In this document: positions 1 through 9,795 of the stretch, in pieces
How positions within the stretch are numbered: the stretch's first letter is position 1
Layout: every line of letters begins with the position of its first letter
From: an uncultured Gammaproteobacteria bacterium
GTDB taxonomy: Bacteria; Pseudomonadota; Gammaproteobacteria; Xanthomonadales; Xanthomonadaceae
Direction: 5' to 3'
DNA length: 18,578 nt
NCBI GenBank assembly: GCA_946885735.1
Contig: CAMPGW010000058.1
Span: 1-18,578 of the forward strand
Translations under genes and position numbers: made by a program
The notes under the pieces: model-generated
What the model was told of the DNA's origin: nothing
What the model saw: the letters and a program-made list of their open reading frames with translations, nothing else
Databases searched by the model: none

Positions 1-115
1 TGTTTGTTTCTTACCCCCCACACCAACTACTTTCTAGGTTTTTGCGCGCCAACTTTATTTTTTGCGGCGGGGGGGGGGGGCGCCCGGGGGGGGGCCCCCC
101 CCCGCCCGCAACCCG
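1..115. other. Homopolymer-rich low-complexity stretch at the window edge
   Basis: The first 60 bases are AT/C-rich, unlike anything else in the window. They are followed by a run of 12 G (69-80), a run of 9 G (86-94) and a run of 9 C (95-103); the last two form a perfect G/C palindrome. Normal xanthomonad-like sequence resumes around base 115. No believable gene is present. The simplest reading is low-quality or mis-assembled sequence at a contig end; a real G-tract structure upstream of the next promoter is less likely. Confidence 0.6.
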
Positions 116-121
116 CAAACC

Positions 122-136
122 GCTATAATTCCGCGC
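122..136 (+). promoter_or_regulatory. Putative promoter -10 element upstream of cbs
   Basis: A perfect TATAAT lies at 124-129 in the context GCTATAATTCCGCGC, 38 bases before the cbs start codon. No convincing -35 hexamer is visible; the expected -35 position borders the suspect homopolymer stretch. A very similar motif (GCTACAATCCGCGC) precedes the lipoprotein gene on the other strand. Because the genes downstream are packed without gaps, this may be the only promoter within the window for the rightward operon. Confidence 0.5.
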
Positions 137-167
137 ATCGGGCGCCTGCCCCTCGCGAGACCGGCGC

Positions 168-1536
<1,369 letters not shown>

Positions 1537-1538
<2 letters not shown>

Positions 1539-1542
1539 GGGA
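1537..1542 (+). promoter_or_regulatory. Ribosome binding site of the metB-like gene
   Basis: AGGGGA overlaps the cbs stop codon and lies five bases before ATG 1548. It is one of only two clear Shine-Dalgarno sequences noted in the window; most genes downstream start inside the preceding gene. Confidence 0.6.
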
Positions 1543-1547
1543 AAAAC

Positions 1548-2708
1548 ATGAGCAGCAAGGACACCCACGGCCTGGGCACCCGGGCCATCCACGCCGGCCA
1601 GTCGCCCGACCCGAGCACCGGCGCGGTGATGATGCCGATCTACGCCACCTCGACCTACGCGCAGGCCAGCCCCGGCGTGCACCAGGGCTACGAGTACTCG
1701 CGCAGCCACAACCCGACCCGCTTCGCCTACGAACGCTGCGTGGCGGCGCTGGAAGGCGGCACGCAGGGCTACGCCTTCGCCTCCGGCCTGGCGGCGACCT
1801 CCACCGTGCTCGACGCGCTCGACAGCGGCAGCCACGTCATCTGCATGGACGACGTCTACGGCGGCACGTATCGGCTGTTCGAGCGGGTGCGCCGGCGCAG
1901 CGCCGGGCTCGACTTCAGCTTCGTCGACCTCAACGACATGGCCGCGCTGGAGGCGGCGGTGACGCCGGCCACGCGGATGATCTGGTGCGAGACGCCGACC
2001 AACCCGCTGCTGAAGATCGTCGACATCGCGCGCCTGGCCGAGTTCGCCCGCAAGCGCGGCATCTGGCTGGCGGTGGACAACACCTTCAGCTCGCCGATCC
2101 TGCAGCGCCCGCTCGAGCTCGGCGCGCACCTGGTCATGCATTCGGCGACCAAGTACCTCAACGGCCACTCCGACATGGTCGGCGGCATGCTGGTGGTCGG
2201 CGACGACGCGCGCCTGGCCGAGCAGCTGACCTTCCTGCAGAACGCGGTCGGCGGCATCCAGGGTCCGTTCGACAGCTTCCTGGCGCTGCGCGGCCTGAAG
2301 ACCCTGCACCTGCGCATGAAGGCGCATTGCGAGAACGCGATGGCGCTGGCCGACTGGCTGCAGTCGCACCCGGCCATCGAGCGCATCGCCTACCCGGGCC
2401 TCGCCTCGCATCCGCAGCACGAACTGGCCAAGCGGCAGATGGACGGCTTCGGCGGCATGGTCAGCGTCTGGATCAAGGGCGGCGAGGCCGCCGCGCGCCG
2501 GGTGATGGAACGCACCGAGCTGTTCACCTGCGCCGAGTCGCTCGGCGGCGTCGAGAGCCTGGTCAACCACCCGGCGATCATGACCCACGCCTCGGTGCCG
2601 GCGGAGCGACGCGCCGCGCTCGGCGTGGACGACAACCTCGTGCGGTTCTCGGTCGGCGTGGAAGACCTGGCGGACCTGCGCGCGGACCTCGAATCCGCGC
2701 TCGCATGA
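1548..2708 (+). CDS. metB: Cystathionine gamma-lyase / gamma-synthase family PLP enzyme (metB locus)
   Basis: This 386-residue member of the Cys/Met-metabolism PLP family has the usual length. The PLP-lysine motif S-A-T-K-Y-L-N is present with K202; the conserved Y-x-Y-S-R-x-x-N-P-T phosphate-contact segment lies near residue 50, and the C-terminal S-L-G-G-V-E-S-L segment is present. The family makes or cleaves cystathionine. Sequence alone does not separate synthase from lyase; the adjacent cbs gene favours cystathionine gamma-lyase (cysteine from cystathionine), although the xanthomonad locus is conventionally called metB. Its stop codon overlaps the wzm start (ATGA), which joins core amino-acid metabolism to the O-antigen genes. 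In xanthomonads this gene is the conserved left border of the LPS locus. Confidence 0.92.
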   Translation: MSSKDTHGLGTRAIHAGQSPDPSTGAVMMPIYATSTYAQASPGVHQGYEYSRSHNPTRFAYERCVAALEGGTQGYAFASGLAATSTVLDALDSGSHVICMDDVYGGTYRLFERVRRRSAGLDFSFVDLNDMAALEAAVTPATRMIWCETPTNPLLKIVDIARLAEFARKRGIWLAVDNTFSSPILQRPLELGAHLVMHSATKYLNGHSDMVGGMLVVGDDARLAEQLTFLQNAVGGIQGPFDSFLALRGLKTLHLRMKAHCENAMALADWLQSHPAIERIAYPGLASHPQHELAKRQMDGFGGMVSVWIKGGEAAARRVMERTELFTCAESLGGVESLVNHPAIMTHASVPAERRAALGVDDNLVRFSVGVEDLADLRADLESALA

Positions 2709-3523
2709 GCACCGCCGCCGACCAATGGAAGGCGACGCCGCAGTGGCGGCTCGCGTTCAATGACCTGCTGGGCGGCTTGCGGGCGCATCGCGTCTGGATG
2801 CTGCTTGCCAGGATGGACATCAGGCAGCGCTACCGGCGCTCGGTGATCGGCCCGTTCTGGATCACGATCACCATGATCGTCTGGATCCTGGCCATCGGCC
2901 CGCTGTACAGCCAGTTGCTCGGTATCGGCGCCAAGGAATTCATTCCCTACCTCGCGGTGGGGATCATCAGCTGGGGCCTGATCTCCGGGGTCATCCTCGA
3001 CGGCGCGGGCGCCTTCGTCGAGGCCGAGAACCTCGTGCGATCGGTGAAGCTGCCGTACACCGTGCACATCCTGCGCGTCCTGCAGCGCAACCTGATCATC
3101 TTCGCGCACAACCTGCTGGCCTTCGTGCCCTTCATGATCTACCTCCACGTATGGCCGAAGTGGTCGTGGCTTCTGGCGATACCGGGAGTCGCGCTGATCA
3201 TGCTCGCGGCCCTGCCCACCGCCTTCCTCCTCGGCACCCTGAGCGCCCGCTACCGCGACTTGCAGCAGATGATCGCGAGCGTGGTCCAGCTGGCCTTCTT
3301 CATGACGCCGGTGTTCTGGCATCGCGACCTGCTCGGGCCCCGCGCCTACCTTGCCGACTACAATCCCTTCCAGATCATGCTCGAGGGAGTCCGCCGCCCC
3401 ATCGTGGACGGCGTCCCTCCGGCCGGGGTCTACTGGAAGATCGCGATCGTGATTGCCGCCCTTTACCTGTTGTCGGCGCCGTTCTTCGCGCGCTACCGGC
3501 GCCGCCTCGCATTCTGGGTGTAG
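2705..3523 (+). CDS. wzm: O-antigen/polysaccharide ABC transporter permease (Wzm type)
   Basis: This 272-residue ABC-2-type inner-membrane permease has about six hydrophobic segments (near residues 50-72, 80-103, 122-145, 152-175, 185-203 and 245-263). After the N-terminal amphipathic stretch it carries the family segment D-I-R-Q-R-Y-R-R-S-V-I-G-P-F-W. Wzm forms a homodimeric channel that moves completed undecaprenyl-linked polysaccharide across the inner membrane, powered by Wzt. Start ATG 2705 overlaps the metB-like stop codon by four bases and gives the expected N terminus; an upstream in-frame extension exists but is antisense-like, low-complexity sequence lying inside metB. The ATP-binding subunit follows after two bases. 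A teichoic-acid or capsule exporter permease of the same family is the only serious alternative. Confidence 0.92.
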   Translation: MSTAADQWKATPQWRLAFNDLLGGLRAHRVWMLLARMDIRQRYRRSVIGPFWITITMIVWILAIGPLYSQLLGIGAKEFIPYLAVGIISWGLISGVILDGAGAFVEAENLVRSVKLPYTVHILRVLQRNLIIFAHNLLAFVPFMIYLHVWPKWSWLLAIPGVALIMLAALPTAFLLGTLSARYRDLQQMIASVVQLAFFMTPVFWHRDLLGPRAYLADYNPFQIMLEGVRRPIVDGVPPAGVYWKIAIVIAALYLLSAPFFARYRRRLAFWV

Positions 3524-3525
3524 AC

Positions 3526-4245
3526 GTGCCTTCGATCGTACTTCGTGATTGCGGGCTCCAGTTGCCCATCTACGGAACCATCAACCGGTCCCTCAAGGGC
3601 GCGGTGATGTCGTCCGCCACCGGCGGCCGGATCGCCGCTGCGAGCAAGCACGTGACCGTCGTCCATGCCCTGCGCGGCATCAACCTCGAGATCGCGGCCG
3701 GCGATCGGGTCGGGCTGGTCGGCCACAACGGCTCCGGCAAGACGTCCCTGCTGCGCATGATGGCCGGCATCTACGAGCCTACCCATGGGCAAATCCGGGT
3801 GGCCGGCAAGATATCGAGCTTCATCAACCTCGGGCTGGGCATGGACCTCGAGGCCACGGGGCGCGAGAACATCCTGCTCTGCGGGCTGATGTTCGGCCTC
3901 GGGTTCGACGAAGTCCTGCGGCTGACGCCGTCGATCGGCGAGTTCTCCGGACTGGGCGATTTCCTCGACATGCCGGTGCGGACCTATTCGAGCGGCATGC
4001 AGATGCGGCTGGTGTTCTCGATCGTCACCAGCGTGCATGCCGAAGTGCTGCTCATGGACGAGTGGCTGAGCGTGGGCGACGCCGAGTTCGTCGTCCAGGC
4101 CGAGCGGCGACTGCGCGAGATGGTCGACAAGGCCAGCATCCTGGTGATCGCCTCGCACAGCCAGTCGGTCATCGACAGCCTGTGCAACGTCGTGGTGATG
4201 CTCGAGCACGGCGAGATCGTCTCCGTCGAGCGCAGGGCGGCGTGA
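3526..4245 (+). CDS. wzt: O-antigen ABC transporter ATP-binding protein (Wzt type, without C-terminal carbohydrate-binding domain)
   Basis: This 239-residue nucleotide-binding subunit shows all ABC motifs: Walker [10 protein letters not shown] at 66-74, signature S-S-G-M-Q at 155-159, Walker B V-L-L-M-D-E at 174-179 and switch histidine H211. Start GTG 3526, three bases after the wzm stop, gives the family N terminus (I-V-L-R-D, then L-P-I-Y-G and R-S-L-K); the later ATG at 3607 would remove these. Some Wzt proteins, such as those of E. coli O8/O9a, carry an extra C-terminal domain that binds the capped polymer end. Here the protein stops right after the ABC core, so substrate recognition cannot use that domain. 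It overlaps the next gene by one base (TGATG). Confidence 0.93.
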   Translation: MPSIVLRDCGLQLPIYGTINRSLKGAVMSSATGGRIAAASKHVTVVHALRGINLEIAAGDRVGLVGHNGSGKTSLLRMMAGIYEPTHGQIRVAGKISSFINLGLGMDLEATGRENILLCGLMFGLGFDEVLRLTPSIGEFSGLGDFLDMPVRTYSSGMQMRLVFSIVTSVHAEVLLMDEWLSVGDAEFVVQAERRLREMVDKASILVIASHSQSVIDSLCNVVVMLEHGEIVSVERRAA

Positions 4246-7200
4246 TGGATACGGCGACCCGGTCCTGCATCCTGGTGCTCGGCATGCACCGCAGCGGCAC
4301 GTCGGCCTTCACGCGCCTGCTCGCCCTGCACGGCGCCGACCTGGGGGACGACCTGCTGGCGCCGGCGGCCGACAATCCGAAGGGCTTCTGGGAGTCCCAA
4401 CGCGTGGTGGCGATCCACGAGCGCCTGCTGGCGTCTCTCGGTCGCGCCTGGAGCGACCCCCGGCCGCTTCCGGCGGGCTGGCTGGAGTCGGCCGCGGCGG
4501 AACAGGCCCGGGGCGAAGTTCGCGATGTCGTAAGCGGTTTCGCCGCGTCGCGGCTTTTCGCGATCAAGGATCCGCGGATGAGCCGGTTCCTCGCGCTGTG
4601 GCTCCCGGTGCTGGTCGAGGCCGGAATCCGCCCGTGCGTGGTCCATGTCGTCCGGCGGCCGGCGGAGGTCGGCGCATCCCTGCATGCGCGCAACGGCTGG
4701 CCCGAGGATCTGGCGCGAAGGCTGTGGATGCTGGCGACGCTGGACGTCGCTTCGGCGACCCGGCGACTGCCGCGATGCGTGGTGAGTTTCGACCGCCTGT
4801 TGTCGGAGTGGCGCAGCGTCATCCACGACGTCGGGACCGCATTGTCGGTCCAGTGGCCGGTGCCATCGGATGCGTGCGCCCCGGCGGTGGCGGAGTTCCT
4901 GGATCCGCGGGAGCGGCACTTCGGACCGAAGACGTCCGGCGAAGCGCCGACGTCCGGGCAGGAAGCGATGTACCAGGCATTGCTTTCCATCGAGCGCGGG
5001 GACGCTGGCTGGGAAGGCGTCGACGCTCTCGTCGCCACGCAGGCTGCAGCGGGACAGGTCGCTGCCGTCGTCCACGAGCAGTACGCCGCGGTCCTGGACG
5101 GGTTTCGCGCCCGACAGTCCGCATTGGCCGCCGAACTGGACGAGCGCACCCGTTGGGCCCAGGGCCTCGACCGCCGCATCGAAGAAATGGACGAGCACCT
5201 GGCGCGGGTCAGGCGAGGACACGAGCAGGCGACCGCATGGGCCAGGGGCCTGGAATCGGAGGTCGAAACAGAGCGCTCGCGCTGCCGCGAGCTCCGCGAT
5301 GCGCTGGAACACGCCCAGGCTTGGGGGCTCGCACTCGACGTGGAACTGGCCGCGGAGCGCAGCAGCACCCACGACCTGCGCGAAAAGCTCGAGCACTCGC
5401 AGCAGTGGGGCCGTTCCCTCGATGAAAAGCTCGCCGCCGAGCGGGAGCGCACGGGCGCCTTGCATGCCCAACTGGAACAGTCGCAGCAGTGGGGCCGTTC
5501 CCTCGACGCCGAACTTGCCGCGGAGCGCACCCGCACGCAGGACTTGCGCGAGAGCCTCGAGCGCTCGCAACAATGGGGCAAAGCCCTGGATGACGAACTG
5601 GCGGCCGAGCGCCGCCAGACGCACGAGCTTCGCGAGGGACTCGAGCAGTCGCAGCGCTGGGGCCGTACTCTCGACGAGGAAGTGCGTGCATTCCGCGACC
5701 GGGCGCTGGCACTCACCGCCGAGATCGAACGCTCCGACGCCCTTGCTTCGGACCAGGCCGACGAGTTGCGCCGTGTCCGCGCGGATGCCGCTGAACTGGC
5801 GCGGGAGCTGCGGGCCGAGCAGGGCCTTCGACGGGACGTCGCCCAACGGGCGCAGGGGCAGGCCGAACGGATCGAGGAACTCGGCACCCAGCTCAACGAT
5901 GCCTGGGGCCACTTCGCCCGCGTGTCCGCCGAGCTCGAGATCCAGAACAGCCGGGTGCTGGCCTACCAGGTCGAGACCGAGGAGCTGCGCAACGCCCATG
6001 CCAGCCTGAACCGGCTGCTGGAAGAGGCGATCGTGAATGCGCGGCAGCTGGTCGTGCATCGGCAGGAGTGGCAACACTACGGTGCGGAGCTGCGCGAGGT
6101 ACTGGGACTGGTGTTGCGTTCCCGTTCCTGGCGAATGACGGCGCCCCTGCGCAAGCTGATGGCGCGTTGGCGCGGCCAGGCCGCGGAACCCGTTCTGCCC
6201 GAGGCTCCGCGCCCGGGCGATGTGCGCGTGACCGGGCTGGATGGCCTCACCTTCCCCGTCGCGGTCGAACCGCGCGTGTCGGTGATCATCCCTTCCTACG
6301 GCAAGTTCGATTACACCCTGCGCTGCCTGCTCTCCATCCGGGCGTCGATGCCCGCGGTGCCGATCGAAGTCATCGTCATCGAGGACTGTTCCGGCGAGAA
6401 GGAGATGGAGGCCCTGCGGCGCGTGCCCGGACTCCACTACCACGAAAACGAATGCAACCTGGGCTTCCTGCTGTCCTGCAACCAGGCCATCGACCTCGCC
6501 CGCGGCGAATTCCTGTATTTCCTCAACAACGACACGGAGGTCCAGGAGGGCTGGCTGGATGCCTTGCTGGATGTGTTTTCCGAGCGTCCGGACTGCGGGC
6601 TCGCCGGATCCAAACTGGTCTACCCGGATGGTCGCCTGCAGGAAGCGGGCGGCATCATCTGGCGCGACGGCTCCGGCTGGAATTTCGGTCGCCTGCAAGC
6701 GCCCGAGCGCTCCGAATTCAACTACGTGCGCCAGGTGGACTACTGCTCCGGCGCCTCGCTGCTGGTGAAGGCATCCTTGTTCGCCGAACTCGGCGGATTC
6801 GACCCGGTGTATGCGCCGGCCTACAACGAAGACTCGGACCTTGCCTTCCGGGTGCGGCAGAAAGGCCTGGGCGTGTATTACACGCCGTTCTCGTCGATCG
6901 TCCACCACGAGGGCGTGTCCCACGGCACCGACACGGGCCAGGGCACCAAGGCCTACCAGGTCCGCAACCAGGCGATCTTCGTCGAACGCTGGAAGGACAC
7001 CCTCGCCGCGCATTTCGAGAACGGCCAGTCGGTCTTCCGGGCGCGGGAGAGATCGTTCGAGCAGCCCATCGTGCTGGTCGTGGACCACTACGTACCGCAG
7101 CCGGACCGCGACGCCGGCTCGCGCACCATGGTGCAGTTCATGCAGCGCCTGATCGAGTTGGGCTGCGTGGTCAAGTTCTGGCCCGACAACCTCTGGTTCG

Positions 7201-8186
7201 ATCCGGTCTACACGCCTCGCCTGCAGGCGCTCGGCGTCGAGGTCTACCACGGGGAGCAGTGGTCGAACGGCTTCCAGCGCCTGATGGCCGAGAACGGCAA
7301 GCAGTTCCACGCGGTGCTGTTGAGCCGGCCGCACGTCGCGCCGGGCTACGTCGCCGCGATCCGCGCGTACAGCCAGGCCCGCATCGTCTACTACGGCCAT
7401 GACCTGCATTTCCGGCGGCTGCGCCAGGAGTACGAACTCTCGGGCAACGACGCGCTCGCGTCCGCGGCCCGCCAGGCCGAGCAACTCGAGCGGCAGGCCT
7501 GGGCCGCCGCGGACGTCGTGTTGTATCCGTCCGATGACGAGGTCGAGGCCCTGCTGCGCCTCGCGCCGCGCGTGGATGCGCGCGCCGTGCCTGCGTACAG
7601 CTTCGACCGGTTCGCCGTGGACCGTCAGCCCCGGCATGGCCAGGACATCCTTTTCGTCGCCGGATTCGCCCATCCACCGAACGTCGATGCCGCCGTCTGG
7701 CTGCACTCGGAGGTGATGCCGCGGGTGCATGCCCGCGTGCCAGGCGCCCGCCTGATCCTTGCCGGCTCGAATCCGAGCGAACAGGTCCTCGCGTTGGCGG
7801 GCCAGGACACGGTCGTCACCGGCTGGATCAGCGAAGCTGCGCTGCAGGCGCTCTACGGCGAAGCGCGGCTGGCGGTCGTGCCGCTGCGGTTCGGGGCGGG
7901 CATCAAGTCGAAGGTCGTCGAAGCCCTGCAGCAGGGACTGCCGCTGGTCACCACGCCGGTCGGTGCGCAGGGCCTGGCCGGTATCGAGGACGTCGCCTGG
8001 GTGCGCGAGTCGCCCGAGGCGCTGGCGGAGGGCATCGTGCGCCTGCTGGGCGACGACAGCGAATGGCTGCGATGCTCCCGTGGCGGCGCTGCCTTCGCGC
8101 AGGCTCGTTTCTCGCCCGAGGCGATGCGCAAGGCGCTGGCCTCCGCATTTGCGCTGGTCCCGGCGCCGCGCGAGGCGGCCGCATGA
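4245..8186 (+). CDS. Giant fusion protein: sulfotransferase-like domain, coiled coil, GT2 and GT4-type glycosyltransferases
   Basis: This 1313-residue protein has at least four parts. Residues 7-220 resemble P-loop sulfotransferases: G-M-H-R-S-G-T-S at 13-20 fits the 5'-phosphosulfate loop, and a V-V-R-R-P-A-E-V segment lies later. Residues about 280-625 are charged alpha-helical coiled coil, including seven 28-residue repeats. The segment S-R-S-W-R-M-T (626-632), common just before GT2 domains, follows. Residues about 678-930 are a GT-A family 2 glycosyltransferase (V-S-V-I-I-P-S-Y at 678; acidic motif N-N-D-T-E with D763). Residues about 940-1300 look like a GT-B family 4/1 transferase with G-A-G-I-K at 1217-1221 and a downstream E. 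No membrane segment is seen, so it is probably cytoplasmic. Start ATG 4245 overlaps the wzt stop. It should assemble, and perhaps cap, the glycan exported by Wzm/Wzt. The sugars are not predictable, and sulfotransferase activity is inferred only from the P-loop. Confidence 0.85.
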   Translation: MDTATRSCILVLGMHRSGTSAFTRLLALHGADLGDDLLAPAADNPKGFWESQRVVAIHERLLASLGRAWSDPRPLPAGWLESAAAEQARGEVRDVVSGFAASRLFAIKDPRMSRFLALWLPVLVEAGIRPCVVHVVRRPAEVGASLHARNGWPEDLARRLWMLATLDVASATRRLPRCVVSFDRLLSEWRSVIHDVGTALSVQWPVPSDACAPAVAEFLDPRERHFGPKTSGEAPTSGQEAMYQALLSIERGDAGWEGVDALVATQAAAGQVAAVVHEQYAAVLDGFRARQSALAAELDERTRWAQGLDRRIEEMDEHLARVRRGHEQATAWARGLESEVETERSRCRELRDALEHAQAWGLALDVELAAERSSTHDLREKLEHSQQWGRSLDEKLAAERERTGALHAQLEQSQQWGRSLDAELAAERTRTQDLRESLERSQQWGKALDDELAAERRQTHELREGLEQSQRWGRTLDEEVRAFRDRALALTAEIERSDALASDQADELRRVRADAAELARELRAEQGLRRDVAQRAQGQAERIEELGTQLNDAWGHFARVSAELEIQNSRVLAYQVETEELRNAHASLNRLLEEAIVNARQLVVHRQEWQHYGAELREVLGLVLRSRSWRMTAPLRKLMARWRGQAAEPVLPEAPRPGDVRVTGLDGLTFPVAVEPRVSVIIPSYGKFDYTLRCLLSIRASMPAVPIEVIVIEDCSGEKEMEALRRVPGLHYHENECNLGFLLSCNQAIDLARGEFLYFLNNDTEVQEGWLDALLDVFSERPDCGLAGSKLVYPDGRLQEAGGIIWRDGSGWNFGRLQAPERSEFNYVRQVDYCSGASLLVKASLFAELGGFDPVYAPAYNEDSDLAFRVRQKGLGVYYTPFSSIVHHEGVSHGTDTGQGTKAYQVRNQAIFVERWKDTLAAHFENGQSVFRARERSFEQPIVLVVDHYVPQPDRDAGSRTMVQFMQRLIELGCVVKFWPDNLWFDPVYTPRLQALGVEVYHGEQWSNGFQRLMAENGKQFHAVLLSRPHVAPGYVAAIRAYSQARIVYYGHDLHFRRLRQEYELSGNDALASAARQAEQLERQAWAAADVVLYPSDDEVEALLRLAPRVDARAVPAYSFDRFAVDRQPRHGQDILFVAGFAHPPNVDAAVWLHSEVMPRVHARVPGARLILAGSNPSEQVLALAGQDTVVTGWISEAALQALYGEARLAVVPLRFGAGIKSKVVEALQQGLPLVTTPVGAQGLAGIEDVAWVRESPEALAEGIVRLLGDDSEWLRCSRGGAAFAQARFSPEAMRKALASAFALVPAPREAAA
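5154..5741 (+). repeat. Seven tandem 84-bp units encoding a 28-residue coiled-coil repeat
   Basis: Each unit starts with a TGG (Trp) codon; the starts fall at 5154, 5238, 5322, 5406, 5490, 5574 and 5658, exactly 84 bases apart, and encode residues 304-499 of the giant glycosyltransferase. The consensus is W-G-x-x-L-D-x-E-L-A-A-E-R followed by a charged stretch and L-E-x-S-Q-Q. Twenty-eight residues equal four heptads, as expected for a continuous coiled coil. The central units are most alike: a 26-bp stretch is identical at 5397-5422 and 5481-5506. The outer units are degenerate. Near-identical central copies suggest unit duplication and possible copy-number change between strains. Confidence 0.9.
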
Positions 8187-9211
8187 TCGTCCGCTCGCGC
8201 GCGCCACTGAGGTTGGGACTGGCGGGCGGCGGCACCGACGTCGCGCCGTACTGCGACCTGTTCGGCGGCCAGGTCATGAACGTGGCCATCAATCGCTTCG
8301 CGTATGCGACCCTGGACGAATCCCCCGGCGGCCACGTCGAGTTCCATGCCAAGGACGCCGGCGTAACCGGGCGCTGCCAGCCCGATGCGGTCTGCCTCGA
8401 GCCCGGGCCGCTGCTGTTGATGCAGGGCGTGTACCTGCGGATCTGCCAGTCGTTCCTGGGCGGCCGCAGGCCGGCCCTGCGCATCCGGGCCCATTCCGAT
8501 GCACCGCCCGGCTCCGGGCTGGGTTCGTCGTCCACGATGGTGGTGGCCCTCGTCGGCGCCTTCAACGAATACTTCGGCCTTGCCTTGGGTGACTACGACA
8601 TCGCCCACCTCGCCTACGAGATCGAACGCATCGACCTCGGGCTGTCGGGTGGCAAGCAGGACCAGTACGCCGCTGCTTTCGGCGGCTTCAATTTCATCGA
8701 GTTCTACGCCGACGATCGCGTCATCGTCAATCCGCTCCGGGTCAAGGATTGGGTGTGGGCGGAACTCGAGGCTTCACTCGTGCTCTATTTCACCGGCGTG
8801 TCCCGCTCTTCCGCCGAAATCATCGACGAGCAGTCGCGCAACATCGAGCAGGGCAACGAGCAGGCGATCATGGCAAGCCACCGCCTCAAGCTCGAGGCGG
8901 TGCAGATGAAGGAGGCCCTGCTGCGGGGCGACCTGCGACGCCTCGCGGAGGTGATGCAGGCCGGGTGGGTCGCCAAGAAGGGCATCGCCTCCAGCGTCAA
9001 CAACCCGATGATCGACGCGCTCGAGCGCGTCGCATTCCAGCACGGCGCAACGGCGGCGAAGATCTCCGGGGCCGGTGGCGGCGGATTCATGATGTTCATG
9101 TGCGACCCCGCCGAGCGCATCGGGCTGGTGCACGCATTGGCGGCCCAGGGTGGCACCCTGTGGGACACCCGCTTCACCAGCCACGGAGCAAGCGCATGGC
9201 GGGTCGGATGA
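8183..9211 (+). CDS. hddA: D-glycero-alpha-D-manno-heptose 7-phosphate kinase (GHMP family)
   Basis: This 342-residue GHMP kinase should phosphorylate D-glycero-D-manno-heptose 7-phosphate at C1 to give the alpha-1,7-bisphosphate, in the cytoplasm. Visible features: N-terminal [14 protein letters not shown] (6-19), typical of HddA-like kinases; the ATP-binding [11 protein letters not shown] loop at 108-118; an S-G-G-K-Q-D-Q-Y segment near residue 155; and a C-terminal S-G-A-G-G-G-G-F motif. Start ATG 8183 overlaps the preceding stop (ATGA); the longer in-frame extension lies inside the glycosyltransferase gene. gmhA, hddC and gmhB follow, which strongly favours the heptose role over a fucose or galactose kinase. 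Confidence 0.92.
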   Translation: MIVRSRAPLRLGLAGGGTDVAPYCDLFGGQVMNVAINRFAYATLDESPGGHVEFHAKDAGVTGRCQPDAVCLEPGPLLLMQGVYLRICQSFLGGRRPALRIRAHSDAPPGSGLGSSSTMVVALVGAFNEYFGLALGDYDIAHLAYEIERIDLGLSGGKQDQYAAAFGGFNFIEFYADDRVIVNPLRVKDWVWAELEASLVLYFTGVSRSSAEIIDEQSRNIEQGNEQAIMASHRLKLEAVQMKEALLRGDLRRLAEVMQAGWVAKKGIASSVNNPMIDALERVAFQHGATAAKISGAGGGGFMMFMCDPAERIGLVHALAAQGGTLWDTRFTSHGASAWRVG

Positions 9212-9795
9212 CGGACTTCATCACGGTGGAGTTCGGGAAGGCGCTGGACAACTTCCGGCGGATGGCGGCGGACGAGGCGCTGCAGCGCCAGGTGGAGTCC
9301 GCCGTGGCCATGTGCGCCGAATGCCTGCGCGACGGCGGCAAGCTGCTGTTCGCGGGCAACGGGGGCAGCGCCGCCGATGCCCAGCACTGGGCCGGTGAAC
9401 TGGTGAGTCGTTTCTACTACGACCGGCCGGGGCTTCCGGCGATCGCGCTGACCACCGACAGCTCGATCCTGACGGCGATCGGCAACGACTACGGCTTCGA
9501 TTACGTATTCGCGCGCCAGGTCGAGGCCCTCGGACGCGCGGGCGACGTGTTCGTCGCCATTTCCACCTCGGGGCGCTCGCCCAACGTCCTCCGGGCGATC
9601 CGCTCGGCACGCGAGCGCGGACTGCGCGTCATCGGCTTCACCGGCCAGGGCGGCGGCGGGATGGCGGAGCTGTGCGACCTCTGCTTCCAGGTTCCCTCCG
9701 CCGAAACGCCGCGTATCCAGGAGGGCCATGAGTTCCTGGGACACCTGTTGTGCGCGCTGGTCGAGCAGGAAATGTTTCCTGATGCACCGCGCTGA
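9208..9795 (+). CDS. gmhA: Sedoheptulose 7-phosphate isomerase
   Basis: This 195-residue SIS-domain enzyme should convert sedoheptulose 7-phosphate to D-glycero-D-manno-heptose 7-phosphate, the first committed step of nucleotide-heptose synthesis. It shows G-N-G-G-S-A-A-D-A-Q-H near residue 50, the S-T-S-G-R-S-P-N sugar-phosphate loop near 118, and a C-terminal segment with H and E residues (E-G-H-E-F-L-G-H), as in GmhA. Its length is normal for the family. ATG 9208 overlaps the hddA stop by ATGA; an in-frame ATG at 9196 would add four residues but fits the coupled start pattern less well. It overlaps hddC by 14 bases. Confidence 0.94.
   Translation: MTDFITVEFGKALDNFRRMAADEALQRQVESAVAMCAECLRDGGKLLFAGNGGSAADAQHWAGELVSRFYYDRPGLPAIALTTDSSILTAIGNDYGFDYVFARQVEALGRAGDVFVAISTSGRSPNVLRAIRSARERGLRVIGFTGQGGGGMAELCDLCFQVPSAETPRIQEGHEFLGHLLCALVEQEMFPDAPR

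Noticed and set aside
5154..5741. Regular repeats considered as a CRISPR array or minisatellite outside genes
   Set aside because: The units are contiguous, 84 bp, lack unique spacers and keep an open frame with heptad periodicity; they are protein-coding.
4245..8186. Possibility that the giant protein is two genes joined by a frameshift or misassembly
   Set aside because: The frame is continuous, the linker segments look natural (S-R-S-W-R-M-T before the GT2 domain), and no second start or stop codon pattern was seen at the GT2/GT4 border. Not fully excluded without read data.
3984..8207. A 1407-codon open frame on the minus strand opposite the giant glycosyltransferase gene
   Set aside because: It is composed of Arg/His/Gln/Ala-rich sequence without motifs and mirrors the high-GC codon bias of the plus-strand gene, which has clear domains.
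9196..9207. Earlier ATG start for gmhA
   Set aside because: It would add only four residues; ATG 9208 forms the ATGA overlap seen throughout the operon.
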